Source of the DNA: Myxococcota bacterium
GTDB lineage: Bacteria > Myxococcota_A > Polyangia > Polyangiales > Polyangiaceae
DNA: 32,350 nucleotides
Direction: 5' to 3'
NCBI GenBank assembly: GCA_963169915.1
Contig: CAUJEM010000095.1
Location: forward strand, 1-32,350
Shown: piece after piece, positions 1 through 8,672 of the stretch
Layout of the letters: each line of letters opens with the position of its first letter
Numbering within the stretch: the first letter of the stretch is position 1
Notes under the pieces: model-generated
Database searches by the model: none
What the model saw: only the letters and a program-made list of their open reading frames with translations
What the model was told of the DNA's origin: nothing
Position numbers and translations under genes: made by a program

Positions 1-1
1 G

Positions 2-2185
2 CTCTGGCTCGCCGCGACGCAGCCCGCGTCGTCGCTCGGCGGCTCCGCGGCGCCGCCGAGCGACGATCTCGCCTGGCACTGGCGCCACGCGGCGTGGCTT
101 GGCTGCCTCCTGCGGCTGCCACCACCGGCGACGGCGCCGCACCCCCTGGAGCCCACCGAGACCCACGAGCTCGGGGTCCACGCCGACGCGCCGACGCTGC
201 CCCGTGGCGAGCGACTGCGCTGGCTGTTGGGCGAGGGGCGCTACCACGCGGTGCTCGGCAACCCACCCTACCTCGCCACCTCCAAGCTCCGCCTCGACGC
301 CGACGCGCGCCGGCGCGCGCTCGGAGAGCAGCCGGATCTCCTGGGCGCCGTCCTGCTGCGGGCCCTCGAGCTGTGCGCGCCGGGAGGGCGCTACGGCTTC
401 GTCACCCTCAGCAATTGGATGGTCCTGTCCTCGTTCGAGCCGCTCCGGCGCGCGCTCGCGCAGACCCGCCTCGAGCTCGTCGCGGACCTGGGCAAGGGCG
501 CCTTCCGGCACGCCTCCAAGCTCATCCAGAGCGCGCTGTTCGTAGGGGCGGTGGCGCCGCCGGGCGAGGCGCCCACGTTGGGGCTGCGCGCTGGCTCCGT
601 CCACGGTGGCGACGTCGCGCAGACCGAGCGCCTCGAGAGCAGCCTGCGCGCGCAGCGCGGGCACTACTCCCCCTTCGCACCGAGCGCCTTCGCGGTCATC
701 GACGGCGCGCCCCTGCTGCACGGGCTGCCCTCGGCCACGCTCCAGCAGTACGCCGTGGCCACGAAGCTAGGAGCGCTGTGCGTCGGGCGAGGCGGCATCG
801 CCACGGGAGACAACGAGCGCTACCTGCGCGCCCGGTGGGAGCTGCCGCCGGCGGCAGCCGCGCGCTGCTTGCCTTACCTGAAGGGCGCCGACGGTGAGGA
901 GTGGTTCGCGCCCGAGCGCTGGCTGCTCCGCGCCGGCGCGGCCTGGCCGGCGCTCGGGCTCGCCAAGCCAGCGCTGGAGCTCGAGCTCCCCGATGAGCTC
1001 GGCGTCGCCTACACGACGATCGGGACGCGCTTTGGGGCGCGGCGCCACGCTGGTCCAGCGATCCGCGACGTGTCCGGGGCCTCCCTCTTCCCGCGACGCG
1101 TCACGCTGTCGGAGCTGCTGTGCGCGCTCAACCGCTCGCCCGCTCGTGAGCTGGCGCTCGCGCTCAACCCCACGGTCAACTTCCAGCTCGGAGACGTCCT
1201 GCGGCTCCCCTTTCACCGGGTGCCGGAGGCCGACCACATCGTGGCCGAGCTCGAGCACGCCTTCCTGGAAGCGGAGCGCGCTGACGAGCGCTCCGCGCTC
1301 TTCGAGGCGCCGCAGCCCCAGCGCTACGCCGCGGCCAAGCGCTGGGCGCAAGCCGCGGTGGATCGCCCCCTCGGCGCTCCCCTGGAGGCCCTGCGCGCTC
1401 CCTACGTCCCACCGAGCGCCGAGGCCCGGTTCAGCTTCGCGGTCGGTCGAGCCCTCGGGCGCTTCCCCGCGCAGCCGGCGGCGGGGCGCCCCTGGCTCAT
1501 CGTCAGCGAGGGCGCGGAGGCGGCGCTCACGCCCGACCAGGCGCGGCTCTTACGCGCGGCGTGGGCTCCAGAGCTCCCCGGGGGGCACCTGGAGGAGCAC
1601 CTGCGGCTGCACTTCTTCGAGGCGCACCTGCGCCGTCACTCCGGGCGGCCGCTGTACTTCCCGCTGTGCTCCGCGCAGCGCCGGGTCGTCGTCTTCGTCC
1701 ATTGGCACGCGTGGCGCCCCGACACCCTGGCGCGCATCGATCGCGAGGGGCTGGCGCCCCTGCTTGGCCGGCTCGAGCAGCGGGGCGCGCCGGCGCCCTG
1801 GCGTGCGGAGCTCGCGCAGCTCCGTCGAGAGCTCGCGCAGCTCCGCGAGCGGGGGCCGGACTCACCGGCGGGGGTGCCCGCTCGAGAGGTAGACGCCCCC
1901 TACCTCCCCTGCGAAGCCGACGGTAGCCGCCTCAACGCCGCGCCGCTCTGGCGCTTGGTCCACCCCCTGTGGAAGGAGCCCCAGCGGCTCTGGGTCAAGC
2001 TGGCGCGAGGCACCGGGAGCAAGCCGCTCGACTGGGCAGGTCAAGCGGCTCGCTACTTCCCCGAGCGGGTGCGCTCTCGCGCCGCGCAGGATCCCTCGCT
2101 CGCCGCGGAGCACGGCTGGCTCCAGGAGCTTCACCCCGAGCTCGCCCGAGCTCCGCGGCGGCGAGGGACTAGGCTGAGGCCCTGA
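2..2185 (+). CDS. PglX-like DNA adenine methyltransferase, C-terminal part (5' end outside window)
   Basis: The frame is open from base 2 with no stop, so the gene begins left of the window and 727 residues are visible. The product should transfer a methyl group from SAM to adenine in DNA. Seen: motif IV NPPY at bases 260-271 (visible residues 87-90), followed by GGRYGFVTLSNWMVLSSFE, which matches the stretch after the catalytic loop of BREX PglX and Eco57I-type enzymes. A target-recognition-like segment starts near visible residue 343 (RFGARRHAGP, then DVSGASLFP) and ends in NPTVNFQLGDVLRLPF (from residue 389), very like the BREX PglX pattern. The SAM-binding motif I would lie upstream and cannot be checked. 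It could belong to a BREX operon, a DISARM-like locus, or be a solitary type IIG-like enzyme. The stop lies 13 bp from the convergent recA stop, so this is the end of its transcription unit. Confidence 0.85.
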   Translation, partial: LWLAATQPASSLGGSAAPPSDDLAWHWRHAAWLGCLLRLPPPATAPHPLEPTETHELGVHADAPTLPRGERLRWLLGEGRYHAVLGNPPYLATSKLRLDADARRRALGEQPDLLGAVLLRALELCAPGGRYGFVTLSNWMVLSSFEPLRRALAQTRLELVADLGKGAFRHASKLIQSALFVGAVAPPGEAPTLGLRAGSVHGGDVAQTERLESSLRAQRGHYSPFAPSAFAVIDGAPLLHGLPSATLQQYAVATKLGALCVGRGGIATGDNERYLRARWELPPAAAARCLPYLKGADGEEWFAPERWLLRAGAAWPALGLAKPALELELPDELGVAYTTIGTRFGARRHAGPAIRDVSGASLFPRRVTLSELLCALNRSPARELALALNPTVNFQLGDVLRLPFHRVPEADHIVAELEHAFLEAERADERSALFEAPQPQRYAAAKRWAQAAVDRPLGAPLEALRAPYVPPSAEARFSFAVGRALGRFPAQPAAGRPWLIVSEGAEAALTPDQARLLRAAWAPELPGGHLEEHLRLHFFEAHLRRHSGRPLYFPLCSAQRRVVVFVHWHAWRPDTLARIDREGLAPLLGRLEQRGAPAPWRAELAQLRRELAQLRERGPDSPAGVPAREVDAPYLPCEADGSRLNAAPLWRLVHPLWKEPQRLWVKLARGTGSKPLDWAGQAARYFPERVRSRAAQDPSLAAEHGWLQELHPELARAPRRRGTRLRP

Positions 2186-2203
2186 GGCGCAGCTCCGCTC
2201 AGG
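2181..2203. terminator. Possible bidirectional terminator between methyltransferase gene and recA
   Basis: Inverted repeat CCTGAG (2181-2186) and CTCAGG (2198-2203) with an 11-nt loop spans the junction of the two convergent genes and overlaps both stop regions. There is no clear T-run, so this is only a candidate. Confidence 0.3.
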
Positions 2204-3221
2204 CCGCGAGCTGCCGGCGCGACGCGCGCTGCTCGAGGACGGCGCTCGTCAGGGCCGAGCGCAGCGACTCGTCCGCCAGCAGCGCGTCGCGCGCCTTCTC
2301 CTTGCCCTGGCCCAGGGTGCGGCCCGCGAAGGCGAGGTAGCTGCCGCTCTTGTCGATCACCCCGAGCTCGAGGCCGGCCTCGATGAGCTCGCTCAGGTGG
2401 TCGACGCCGAGCCCCCACCGAATGTCGAACTCGGCCTCCTCGAAGGGCGGCGCGAGTTTGTTCTTGACCACCTTGACTCGGGTGCGGTTGCCCACCGTGA
2501 CCTCCCCGACGGTCACCTTCCCGATCCTGCGGACGTCGAGGCGCTGGCTGGCGTAGAATTTCAGGGCCTGTCCGCCGGTGGTGGTCTCCGGGCTCCCGAA
2601 CACGACGCCGATCTTCATGCGCAGCTGGTTGATGAACAGCAGGGTCGTGTTCGTGCGGTTGGCGACGCTCGTCAGCTTGCGCAAGGCCTGGCTCATGAGG
2701 CGCGCGTGGAGCCCGAGGTGTGCGTCGCCCATCTCGCCCTCGATCTCCGCGCGCGGCACCAGCGCAGCGACGGAGTCCACGACGATGAGATCGATGGCCC
2801 CGGAGCGCGTCAGCGCCTCGGCGATGTCGAGCGCCTGCTCTCCATGGTCCGGCTGCGCCACGAGCAGGCGCTCGACGTCGATGCCGATGGCCTTGGCGTA
2901 GCGCAGATCGAAGGCGTGCTCGGCGTCGATGAAGGCCGCCACGCCGCCGCGCCGCTGGACCTCCGCGATGGCGTGCAAGGTGAGCGTGGTCTTGCCGCTC
3001 GACTCCGGGCCAAAGATCTCGACGATGCGCCCTCGGGGATAGCCGCCGGTCCCGAGCGCCTCGTCCAGCGCGAGCGACCCGCTGGGCGTGACCTCGACCT
3101 CCTCGTCCAAGCCGCGCTCGCTGAGGCGCATGATGGCGCCCTTGCCGTGCGCCTTGGCGATCTGCTGCACGGTCGACTCGATCACCTGCTCTCGCTCTCT
3201 CTCACTCAACGGTTCAGTCAT
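2199..3221 (-). CDS. recA: Recombinase RecA
   Basis: A 340-residue RecA, the ATP-dependent strand-exchange protein of homologous recombination and LexA co-protease. Seen: Walker A GPESSGKT at residues 71-78, [20 protein letters not shown] (Walker B and loop 1), and [20 protein letters not shown] covering the FINQLR and loop 2 region. The ATG at 3219-3221 is chosen because AGGAGAGAG lies about 9 bp upstream and the protein then starts like other RecAs ([11 protein letters not shown]). Differences from the common consensus include AEHAFD instead of AEHALD. The C-terminus ends in [12 protein letters not shown], without the acidic tail of many RecAs. I see no obvious LexA box in the 107-bp upstream gap. 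Myxobacteria can carry two recA genes, so this may be one of a pair. The neighbour comM acts in the same recombination process. Confidence 0.96.
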   Translation of the reverse strand: MTEPLSEREREQVIESTVQQIAKAHGKGAIMRLSERGLDEEVEVTPSGSLALDEALGTGGYPRGRIVEIFGPESSGKTTLTLHAIAEVQRRGGVAAFIDAEHAFDLRYAKAIGIDVERLLVAQPDHGEQALDIAEALTRSGAIDLIVVDSVAALVPRAEIEGEMGDAHLGLHARLMSQALRKLTSVANRTNTTLLFINQLRMKIGVVFGSPETTTGGQALKFYASQRLDVRRIGKVTVGEVTVGNRTRVKVVKNKLAPPFEEAEFDIRWGLGVDHLSELIEAGLELGVIDKSGSYLAFAGRTLGQGKEKARDALLADESLRSALTSAVLEQRASRRQLAA

Positions 3222-3263
3222 GTGTCTCTCTCCTGTACCCACGCCACTCGGCGTGATGCCTCT

Positions 3264-3280
3264 GGCGCCCTGGGGGCGCC
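3264..3280 (-). terminator. GC hairpin between comM and recA
   Basis: A perfect 7-bp stem GGCGCCC (3264-3270) and GGGCGCC (3274-3280) with a 3-nt loop lies in the 107-bp gap between the comM stop and the recA start. It could end or attenuate comM transcription, or fold in the recA leader. No T-run follows. Confidence 0.35.
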
Positions 3281-3328
3281 TCCACGCGCCCAGCGCCTCC
3301 CGCGCTCCGCCGCGCCGCCGGGCGGACC

Positions 3329-4921
3329 TCACGGCGCTGGAGGGCGATCGAGCAGCCGTAGCTGGATGGCCTCCGCGACGTGCGCGCGGCGCACCTGGCG
3401 CTCCCTCGCGAGATCCGCGATGGTGCGCGCCAAGCGGCGCGCCTTGACCCAGGCGCGCGCCGAGAGCCCTAGCTGCTCGACGGCGCGCTCGAGGAGCCGC
3501 TGACCCTCGGCGTCGAGCGGCGCGACGCGATCGAGCTCGCTGCCCGAGAGCTCCGCGTTGCAGCCCACGCTCACCTGCCCCTGGAGGCGCCGCTCGCGCT
3601 GCGCGCCGCGCGCCTCCGAGACGCGCGCGGCCACGCTGGCGCTGTCTTCGCCCGGCTTGCCGGCGCTGAGCGCGGCGACCTCCACCGGCGGGACGAGCAC
3701 GTGGACGTCGAGCCGATCGAGCAGCGGCCCGCTGAGGCGCGCTTGGTATGCCTCGAGCCGGAGCTTGCTGCAGCGGCACGGCAGCCGCGGGTGCCCCGCC
3801 ATCCCGCACGCGCAGGGGTTGGTCGCCCCCACGACCAGCGGCCGCGCCGGAAACCACGCCCGGGCCCGCGCGCGCGCGATGCACACCACGCCGTCTTGGA
3901 GCGGCTGGCGCAAGGACTCGAGCGTCGGCCGGCGAAACTCCGCGAGCTCGTCCAGAAACAGCACCCCGTGATGCGCCAGGCTCACCTCCCCGGGCCGTGG
4001 GATGTCACCGCCGCCCACCAGTCCCGCTTCGCTGACGGTGTGGTGCGGCGCGCGAAAGGGGCGGGTGGTGACGATGCCTCGCGCTGGATCGATGAGCCCC
4101 GCGACGCTGTGGATGGCCGTGACCGCGAGCGCCTCCTCGTAGTCGAGCGGCGGCAAGATGCTCGGCAAGGCGCGGGCCAAGAGCGTCTTGCCGCTGCCGG
4201 GGGCCCCCACGAAGAGGAGGTTGTGGCCACCGGCCGCGGCGATCTCCAAGGCGCGCCGGGCGGCGTGCTGCCCGCGGATCTCCGAGAGATCCACCGCGGC
4301 GCGCGCGTGGCTCGGGCTGAACGGCGTCCTCCCCGGCTCTGGAAGCTGGCGCTGCCCTCGCAGGTGCGCCACCACCTCCCCGAGATCACGAGCGACGCGC
4401 ACGTCGAGCTGCTGCACGAGCCCGGCCTCTCGCGCGTTGTCCGAGGGCACGACGACCTGCCGCAGACCCTGCCGACGCGCGCCCTCCAGCATGGGGAGCA
4501 CCCCACGCACGGGTCGCAAGCTGCCGTCGAGGGAGAGCTCCCCGAGCAGCAGCTTGCCCTCGAGCGCGGCGACGGGCAGCGCGCCCACGGCCCCGAGCAG
4601 CCCGGCCGCGATGGCGACGTCGAGCGCGGCGACGCCCTTGCGCAGATCCGCCGGGGCGAGGTTGACGGTGATGGCGTACTCATCGATGAGGATCCCCATC
4701 CGCGCGAGCGCGCTCGCGACGCGGACGCGGGCCTCCCGCACGGCCGCCTCCGCCAGCCCGACGAGCTGAAAGAACGACGGACCGCGAGTGCAGCACACCT
4801 CCACCCGGATGAGGTGCGCCTCGAGACCCACGAGCGTGCTGGCTCGCGCTACGGCGAGCCCGAGCGCATCCCCACAGATTGCCCCTACACCAGCGACCCC
4901 GAGCGACATGAGCCCGGCCAC
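3329..4921 (-). CDS. comM: YifB/ComM-family AAA+ ATPase (Mg-chelatase-like)
   Basis: A protein of 530 residues, close to the usual 500 for the family. ComM is known as a hexameric helicase that drives branch migration during natural transformation, downstream of RecA strand invasion. Seen: an N-terminal ChlI-type domain (from about residue 27, [18 protein letters not shown]), Walker A GAPGSGKT at residues 239-246, Walker [10 protein letters not shown], the Mg-chelatase signature [19 protein letters not shown], the Cys-rich loop NPCACG...CRCS, and a C-terminal helical domain. The start is uncertain: ATG at 4921 or at 4909 both give about 20 residues more than typical homologs, and no in-frame start closer to the conserved region is visible. 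It lies 121 bp after the oxidoreductase gene and 107 bp before recA, all on one strand. Confidence 0.92.
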   Translation of the reverse strand: MAGLMSLGVAGVGAICGDALGLAVARASTLVGLEAHLIRVEVCCTRGPSFFQLVGLAEAAVREARVRVASALARMGILIDEYAITVNLAPADLRKGVAALDVAIAAGLLGAVGALPVAALEGKLLLGELSLDGSLRPVRGVLPMLEGARRQGLRQVVVPSDNAREAGLVQQLDVRVARDLGEVVAHLRGQRQLPEPGRTPFSPSHARAAVDLSEIRGQHAARRALEIAAAGGHNLLFVGAPGSGKTLLARALPSILPPLDYEEALAVTAIHSVAGLIDPARGIVTTRPFRAPHHTVSEAGLVGGGDIPRPGEVSLAHHGVLFLDELAEFRRPTLESLRQPLQDGVVCIARARARAWFPARPLVVGATNPCACGMAGHPRLPCRCSKLRLEAYQARLSGPLLDRLDVHVLVPPVEVAALSAGKPGEDSASVAARVSEARGAQRERRLQGQVSVGCNAELSGSELDRVAPLDAEGQRLLERAVEQLGLSARAWVKARRLARTIADLARERQVRRAHVAEAIQLRLLDRPPAP

Positions 4922-5042
4922 TGCAGCCGGCGTTCCAGCGGCTCCTATGCGGTGAGACGCCGCTCCAGCCTGGCGCGAGGGCGGCGCCCTGGCGGCGCCC
5001 CGCCGCGGACGCGGCGCTCACTGCACGGCCCGGGCGCCTCCA

Positions 5043-6050
5043 TCAGCCGATGCTGATGACGACCTTCCCGAAGTGCGCGCCGCTCGCTTGGTGGGCGAAG
5101 GCCGCCGGCGCCTCCTCGAACCCGAACACGCGATCGACCACCGGCTCGAGGCGCGCGAGCTCGAAGGCACGCCCCATGGCCTCCGCGCTCTCCCGTGGAC
5201 CCACCATGACGCCCGAGAGCCGGACCTCCTGCATGAGGATGGGGCGCACGTCCACCTCGTGCGAGGCCCCGGCGAGCACGCCGATGACGTGCACCACGCC
5301 GCCGACGCTCACCGCTCGGAGCGACTGGGTGAGCGTGCCGGCCCCGCCCACCTCCACCACGTGCTCCACCCCCTCCCCCGTGAGGCGCCGCACGGTCTTA
5401 CCCCAGTCTGGGTCCGCCTTGTAGTCGATGACGTGGGCCGCCCCGAGCGCCCTGAGGCGCTCGAGCTTCTCCGGGTGGCTGCTGGTGGCGATGACCTCCG
5501 CGCCGAACAGCCGAGCGATCTGCAAGGCGAAGATGGACACCCCGCCGGTGCCTTGGACCAGCACGCGCTGGCCCGCGGTGAGACGCCCATGGTCGACGAG
5601 CGCGTGCCAAGCGGTCAGCGCAGCGCACGGGAGCGTCGCCGCGGCCTCGGGCGTGAGGTGCTGGGGGCACGCCCACAGCCCTTGCTCGTCCAGGGTGATC
5701 TTCTCCGCGAGCACGCCTGGCAAGGGCCCGCCGAGCGTGGCCCGGAGCTTGTCGCGCGTGGGCGCACCGGCGAGCCACCGCTGGGAGAACGCGCCCAGCA
5801 CTCGGTCCCCGACCCTCCAGCGGGTCACCTCTGCGCCCACCGCCTCGACCTCTCCCATCCCGTCTGAGCAGGGGATGAGCGGGAGCGCCTGCTGTGGGTT
5901 GTACCTCCCCGCGATCATGAGCTGATCACGGTAGTTGAGCGCGACCGCTCGTAGCTTGACGCGGACCTCTCGCGCGCCGAGCGCGCGCTCGGGCAGCTCC
6001 ACGAGCTTTAGGTGCTCGAAGCCAAAGGAGTCCAGCTGCCAGGCCCGCAT
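5043..6050 (-). CDS. Zinc-independent MDR-family NAD(P)-dependent oxidoreductase
   Basis: A 335-residue medium-chain dehydrogenase/reductase of the quinone oxidoreductase-like group. Seen: an N-terminal GroES-like fold (VRVKLRAVALNYRDQLMIAG), a Rossmann segment with GTGGVS at residues 167-172, and an NADP-type stretch (ATSSHPEKLERLRALGA). The cysteines that hold structural zinc in alcohol dehydrogenases are missing, and the catalytic zinc ligands are not at their usual places (NYRD at 39-42, PLIPCSDGMGEV later), so zinc-free chemistry such as enone or quinone reduction is likely. I start it at ATG 6050 (MRAWQLDSFG), where similarity begins; a GTG at 6104 would add 18 residues unlike the family. 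The substrate is unknown. It follows the efflux gene by 67 bp and may be co-transcribed with it. Confidence 0.85.
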   Translation of the reverse strand: MRAWQLDSFGFEHLKLVELPERALGAREVRVKLRAVALNYRDQLMIAGRYNPQQALPLIPCSDGMGEVEAVGAEVTRWRVGDRVLGAFSQRWLAGAPTRDKLRATLGGPLPGVLAEKITLDEQGLWACPQHLTPEAAATLPCAALTAWHALVDHGRLTAGQRVLVQGTGGVSIFALQIARLFGAEVIATSSHPEKLERLRALGAAHVIDYKADPDWGKTVRRLTGEGVEHVVEVGGAGTLTQSLRAVSVGGVVHVIGVLAGASHEVDVRPILMQEVRLSGVMVGPRESAEAMGRAFELARLEPVVDRVFGFEEAPAAFAHQASGAHFGKVVISIG

Positions 6051-6117
6051 GGGGCTACCATGCGAAAGCCGCCGGGGCGGCGCAAGCGCAAACGCACGCC
6101 GCACGGCCGGCGGGGTG

Positions 6118-7356
6118 CTAGGCCGCGCGCGCCATGCCCAGCTCGTGGTCGGCCGGGCCCGGACGATCGGCCCAGCGGACGACGAGGATGGCGAGGCTCA
6201 TCAGGACCGCGAGCCCGGCGACCAGCGGCAGGACGGTGCCGTCATACGCGCGGCCGATCGGCGTCCCGATGGCGACGGAGATCAACGTGCTGAGCGCGCC
6301 GACGACCGCGGCGGCGGAGCCGGCGATGTGCCCCACCGGCTCCATCCCGATGGCGTTGAAGTTCCCGAAGATGAGCCCGTTACAGAAGAACACGACGGCA
6401 AGGTAGCCGGTGAGCGCGCCGAGCGGCGGGTGGCCAGCGTGGAGCAGCGCGTAGCCGAAGAACACCACCGAGAGCCCCGCAGAGACACGGAGCGCCCAGC
6501 CCGACAGCGTGCGCATCCCGAAGCGCCCCACGAGCCGCGCGTTGACGATGGACGCGAGCCCGAGGGAGGACGCCATCCCCGCGAAGTACAGCGGGAACCT
6601 CTCCCCCAGGCCGTACTGCTCGGCCAGCATCTGCTGCGCCGTGCCTAGATAGACGACCATCACCCCGAAGACCAAGCCGGCCGCCGTGGCGTAGCCGACG
6701 GTGACCCGGGTCTTCAGCGCTTCACCCATCGCGCGCGCGATGGGGAGCGGGGACAAGGGGCGACGGCGCTCCACGGCCAGGGTCTCGGGCTGGCGGAGCC
6801 CAAACCACGCGAGCACGACGAAGGCCACCACCACGAGCCCCCCGAAGATGGCGCGCCACGAGGCGAACATCAGCGCCACCTGCCCGAGGGAAGGCGCGAA
6901 GATGGGGACCAAGATGAACGCCGTCATCACGATGGACATCAGCCGCGCCATGGCGCGACCCGCGTAGAGATCACGCACCACCGCCACCGCCACGATGCGC
7001 GGGCCGGCAGCGCCGAAGCCCGCCAGCGCGCGCCCGATGAGCAGGACGGTGAACGAGCGGGTGAACATGCAGAGCATCGAGCCTACGGCGACGACGATGA
7101 GCCCGAGCGACATGGCCCGCTTACGCCCGGTGGCGTCGCTGAGGGGGCCGTACACGAGCTGCCCCAGCGTCAAGCCGAGGAAGAAGGTGGTGAGGACGAG
7201 CTGGCGGTCATTGTCGCTCGTGACGCCCAGCTCCTCCGCGACGACTCCCAAAGCCGGCAACATCGAGTCGATGGACATGGCCACCAGCGACATGGCCAGC
7301 GCCACGAGCGCCACGAATTCGAAGGAGGAGAGCCGCCTGGGCTCCGGAGTCGTCAT
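6118..7356 (-). CDS. MFS transporter, Bcr/CflA drug-efflux type
   Basis: A protein of 412 residues with about 12 hydrophobic segments, as in the major facilitator superfamily. The family exports drugs or metabolites by proton antiport across the inner membrane. Seen: the first helix SIDSMLPALGVVAEELGV resembles the Bcr/CflA signature, and loop 2-3 has GPLSDATGRKRAMSLG, the MFS motif A. GRALAGFGAAGPRIVAVAVVRDLY corresponds to motif C-like helix 5 of drug exporters. The start is taken at ATG 7356 (MTTPEPRRLSS), because a longer frame up to 7470 encodes low-complexity sequence outside the fold. It is divergent from the radical SAM gene across a 209-bp gap. The substrate cannot be predicted. Confidence 0.88.
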   Translation of the reverse strand: MTTPEPRRLSSFEFVALVALAMSLVAMSIDSMLPALGVVAEELGVTSDNDRQLVLTTFFLGLTLGQLVYGPLSDATGRKRAMSLGLIVVAVGSMLCMFTRSFTVLLIGRALAGFGAAGPRIVAVAVVRDLYAGRAMARLMSIVMTAFILVPIFAPSLGQVALMFASWRAIFGGLVVVAFVVLAWFGLRQPETLAVERRRPLSPLPIARAMGEALKTRVTVGYATAAGLVFGVMVVYLGTAQQMLAEQYGLGERFPLYFAGMASSLGLASIVNARLVGRFGMRTLSGWALRVSAGLSVVFFGYALLHAGHPPLGALTGYLAVVFFCNGLIFGNFNAIGMEPVGHIAGSAAAVVGALSTLISVAIGTPIGRAYDGTVLPLVAGLAVLMSLAILVVRWADRPGPADHELGMARAA

Positions 7357-7437
7357 CGGGGCGAACCATGGCCGACGCCCGCGCACAGTTCCAGCGCCAG
7401 CGCCCGCCCCCGAGAGGTTTTCTTCGCTGGGGTCGCC

Positions 7438-7477
7438 TGGTCGCGCCGACGGGCAGGGGGTACACTGCACCGTGCAG
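7438..7477 (+). promoter_or_regulatory. Possible promoter with overlapping palindrome upstream of radical SAM gene
   Basis: The stretch has TACACT at 7461-7466 (four of six matches to a -10 box) and a weak TGGTCG 17 bp before it. Overlapping it is a perfect palindrome, CTGCAC-C-GTGCAG, at 7465-7477. Its position over the predicted transcription start would suit an operator. The -35 match is poor, so the promoter part is tentative. Confidence 0.3.
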
Positions 7478-7565
7478 CGGCGCCGCTCCGACGCCTCTCA
7501 CCCCTCGAGCACCGATGCTCTCCGCGGCCGCCGAGGCGGGCGCCCACCTGCCAGGAGCCTCCTCC

Positions 7566-8501
7566 ATGCGTCTCGACCTCAAAGTCGGCTTCACTTGCAA
7601 CAACCTCTGCACGTTCTGCGTCCAAGGCGACAAGCGCGTCCGCATCCAGCCGCGCAGCGCCGAAGAGATGAAGCAGATCCTCGAGGAGGAGCGCAAGAAC
7701 ACCGATGAGGTCGTGTTCACGGGCGGGGAGCCCACGGTCCACAAGGACCTGCTCAACGTCATCGCCTTCGCCAAGTCCCTCGGGTACCGCGTCATCCAGC
7801 TCCAGACCAATGGTCGGCGCCTCAGCCACGAGCCGTACCTCGAGGCCGCCGTCCGGGCCGGGGTCACGCAGATCTCTCCGTCACTCCACGGCTCCACCGC
7901 GGAGATCCATGAGCTACAGACCCGCGCCCCCGGGTCGTTCAAGCAGACCATCAAGGGAATTCAGGCGTCACGCCGGCGGGGCATCATGGTCATCACCAAC
8001 AGCGTGGTCACCCAACAAAACCAGACGGATCTACCCGCGCTGGCGCGGCTGCTCGTCAGCCTGGAGGTGCAGCAGATCCAGTTCGCGTTCGTGCATCCCG
8101 AGGGGACGGCCCTGCGCGAATTCGAGTCGGTCGTCCCTCGCTTCACCGAGGTGATGCCCTACCTCCGCGAGGCGCTGGACATCGTGGAGGCCGCCGGCAT
8201 CACGGCCTTCGCGGAGGCGGTGCCCTACTGCTTCATGCAGGGCCATGAGCACCACGTCGTCGAGTCGGTCATCCCGGACACGCGGATCCACGACAAGCCG
8301 ATGGTCATCGCGGACTACACCGCGTACCGCCTGGCGGAGGGCAAGGCGAAGGGACCTCGGTGCAAGAGCTGCTCCTTCGACCCGTACTGCGAGGGGCCGT
8401 GGCACGAGTACCCGGACGGCTACGGCTGGGAGGAGTTCGTCCCCCGAACGGACGACCCCAAGCTCGTCTTGCCGTTCTTCACGAAGAGCAAGGGCCAGTA
8501 G
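7566..8501 (+). CDS. Radical SAM protein with extra C-terminal cysteine cluster
   Basis: A protein of 311 residues. The radical SAM motif is CNNLCTFC at residues 11-18 (C-x3-C-x2-C), followed by FTGGEPTVHKD at 51-61, the GGE motif that helps bind SAM. The C-terminus carries CKSCSFDPYC (C266, C269, C275), and C222 sits in VPYCFMQGHE; these could ligate a second, SPASM/twitch-like iron-sulfur cluster. The enzyme therefore probably uses a 5'-deoxyadenosyl radical on an unknown substrate, possibly a peptide or small metabolite. The ATG at 7566 is preferred over upstream starts because AGGAG (7553-7557) lies 8 bp before it and the catalytic motif would otherwise be far from the N-terminus. No partner gene such as a precursor peptide is evident. 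I do not recognise the exact subfamily. Confidence 0.85.
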   Translation: MRLDLKVGFTCNNLCTFCVQGDKRVRIQPRSAEEMKQILEEERKNTDEVVFTGGEPTVHKDLLNVIAFAKSLGYRVIQLQTNGRRLSHEPYLEAAVRAGVTQISPSLHGSTAEIHELQTRAPGSFKQTIKGIQASRRRGIMVITNSVVTQQNQTDLPALARLLVSLEVQQIQFAFVHPEGTALREFESVVPRFTEVMPYLREALDIVEAAGITAFAEAVPYCFMQGHEHHVVESVIPDTRIHDKPMVIADYTAYRLAEGKAKGPRCKSCSFDPYCEGPWHEYPDGYGWEEFVPRTDDPKLVLPFFTKSKGQ

Positions 8502-8523
8502 CCCGCCTGGGCTCGCTCCCGCC

Positions 8524-8552
8524 CAGCGGTGCCGCCAGGGCGCCGACCGCTG
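8524..8552 (+). terminator. Weak hairpin after radical SAM gene
   Basis: CAGCGGT (8524-8530) and ACCGCTG (8546-8552) form a 7-bp stem with a 15-nt loop just downstream of the stop. No T-run follows, so only a weak terminator candidate. Confidence 0.25.
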
Positions 8553-8614
8553 AGGTGTAGAGCCGCCTCCAGGCTCGGGGCAGCTCCGGCCGGCTGGCCG
8601 GATCAAGAAAGCTC

Positions 8615-8642
8615 CTGACAGTGCCCGACTCTAGACTAGGCT
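8615..8642 (+). promoter_or_regulatory. Candidate sigma-70-type promoter of the lipoprotein gene
   Basis: CTGACA (8615-8620, five of six to TTGACA), a 16-bp spacer, then TAGGCT (8637-8642, three of six to TATAAT). A transcript would start near 8650, just before the Shine-Dalgarno GGAGGT at 8661-8666. Confidence 0.4.
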
Positions 8643-8672
8643 TTGCCGCCTTTCCCTGTTGGAGGTCTCACG

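Noticed and set aside
4922..5042. Short frames in the 121-bp gap before comM
   Set aside because: They are small, GC-rich, and lack a start signal or conserved sequence; no promoter was clear either.
2397..5056. Long plus-strand frames opposite recA and comM
   Set aside because: They are antisense shadows of well-conserved genes in GC-rich DNA and have no recognisable domain.
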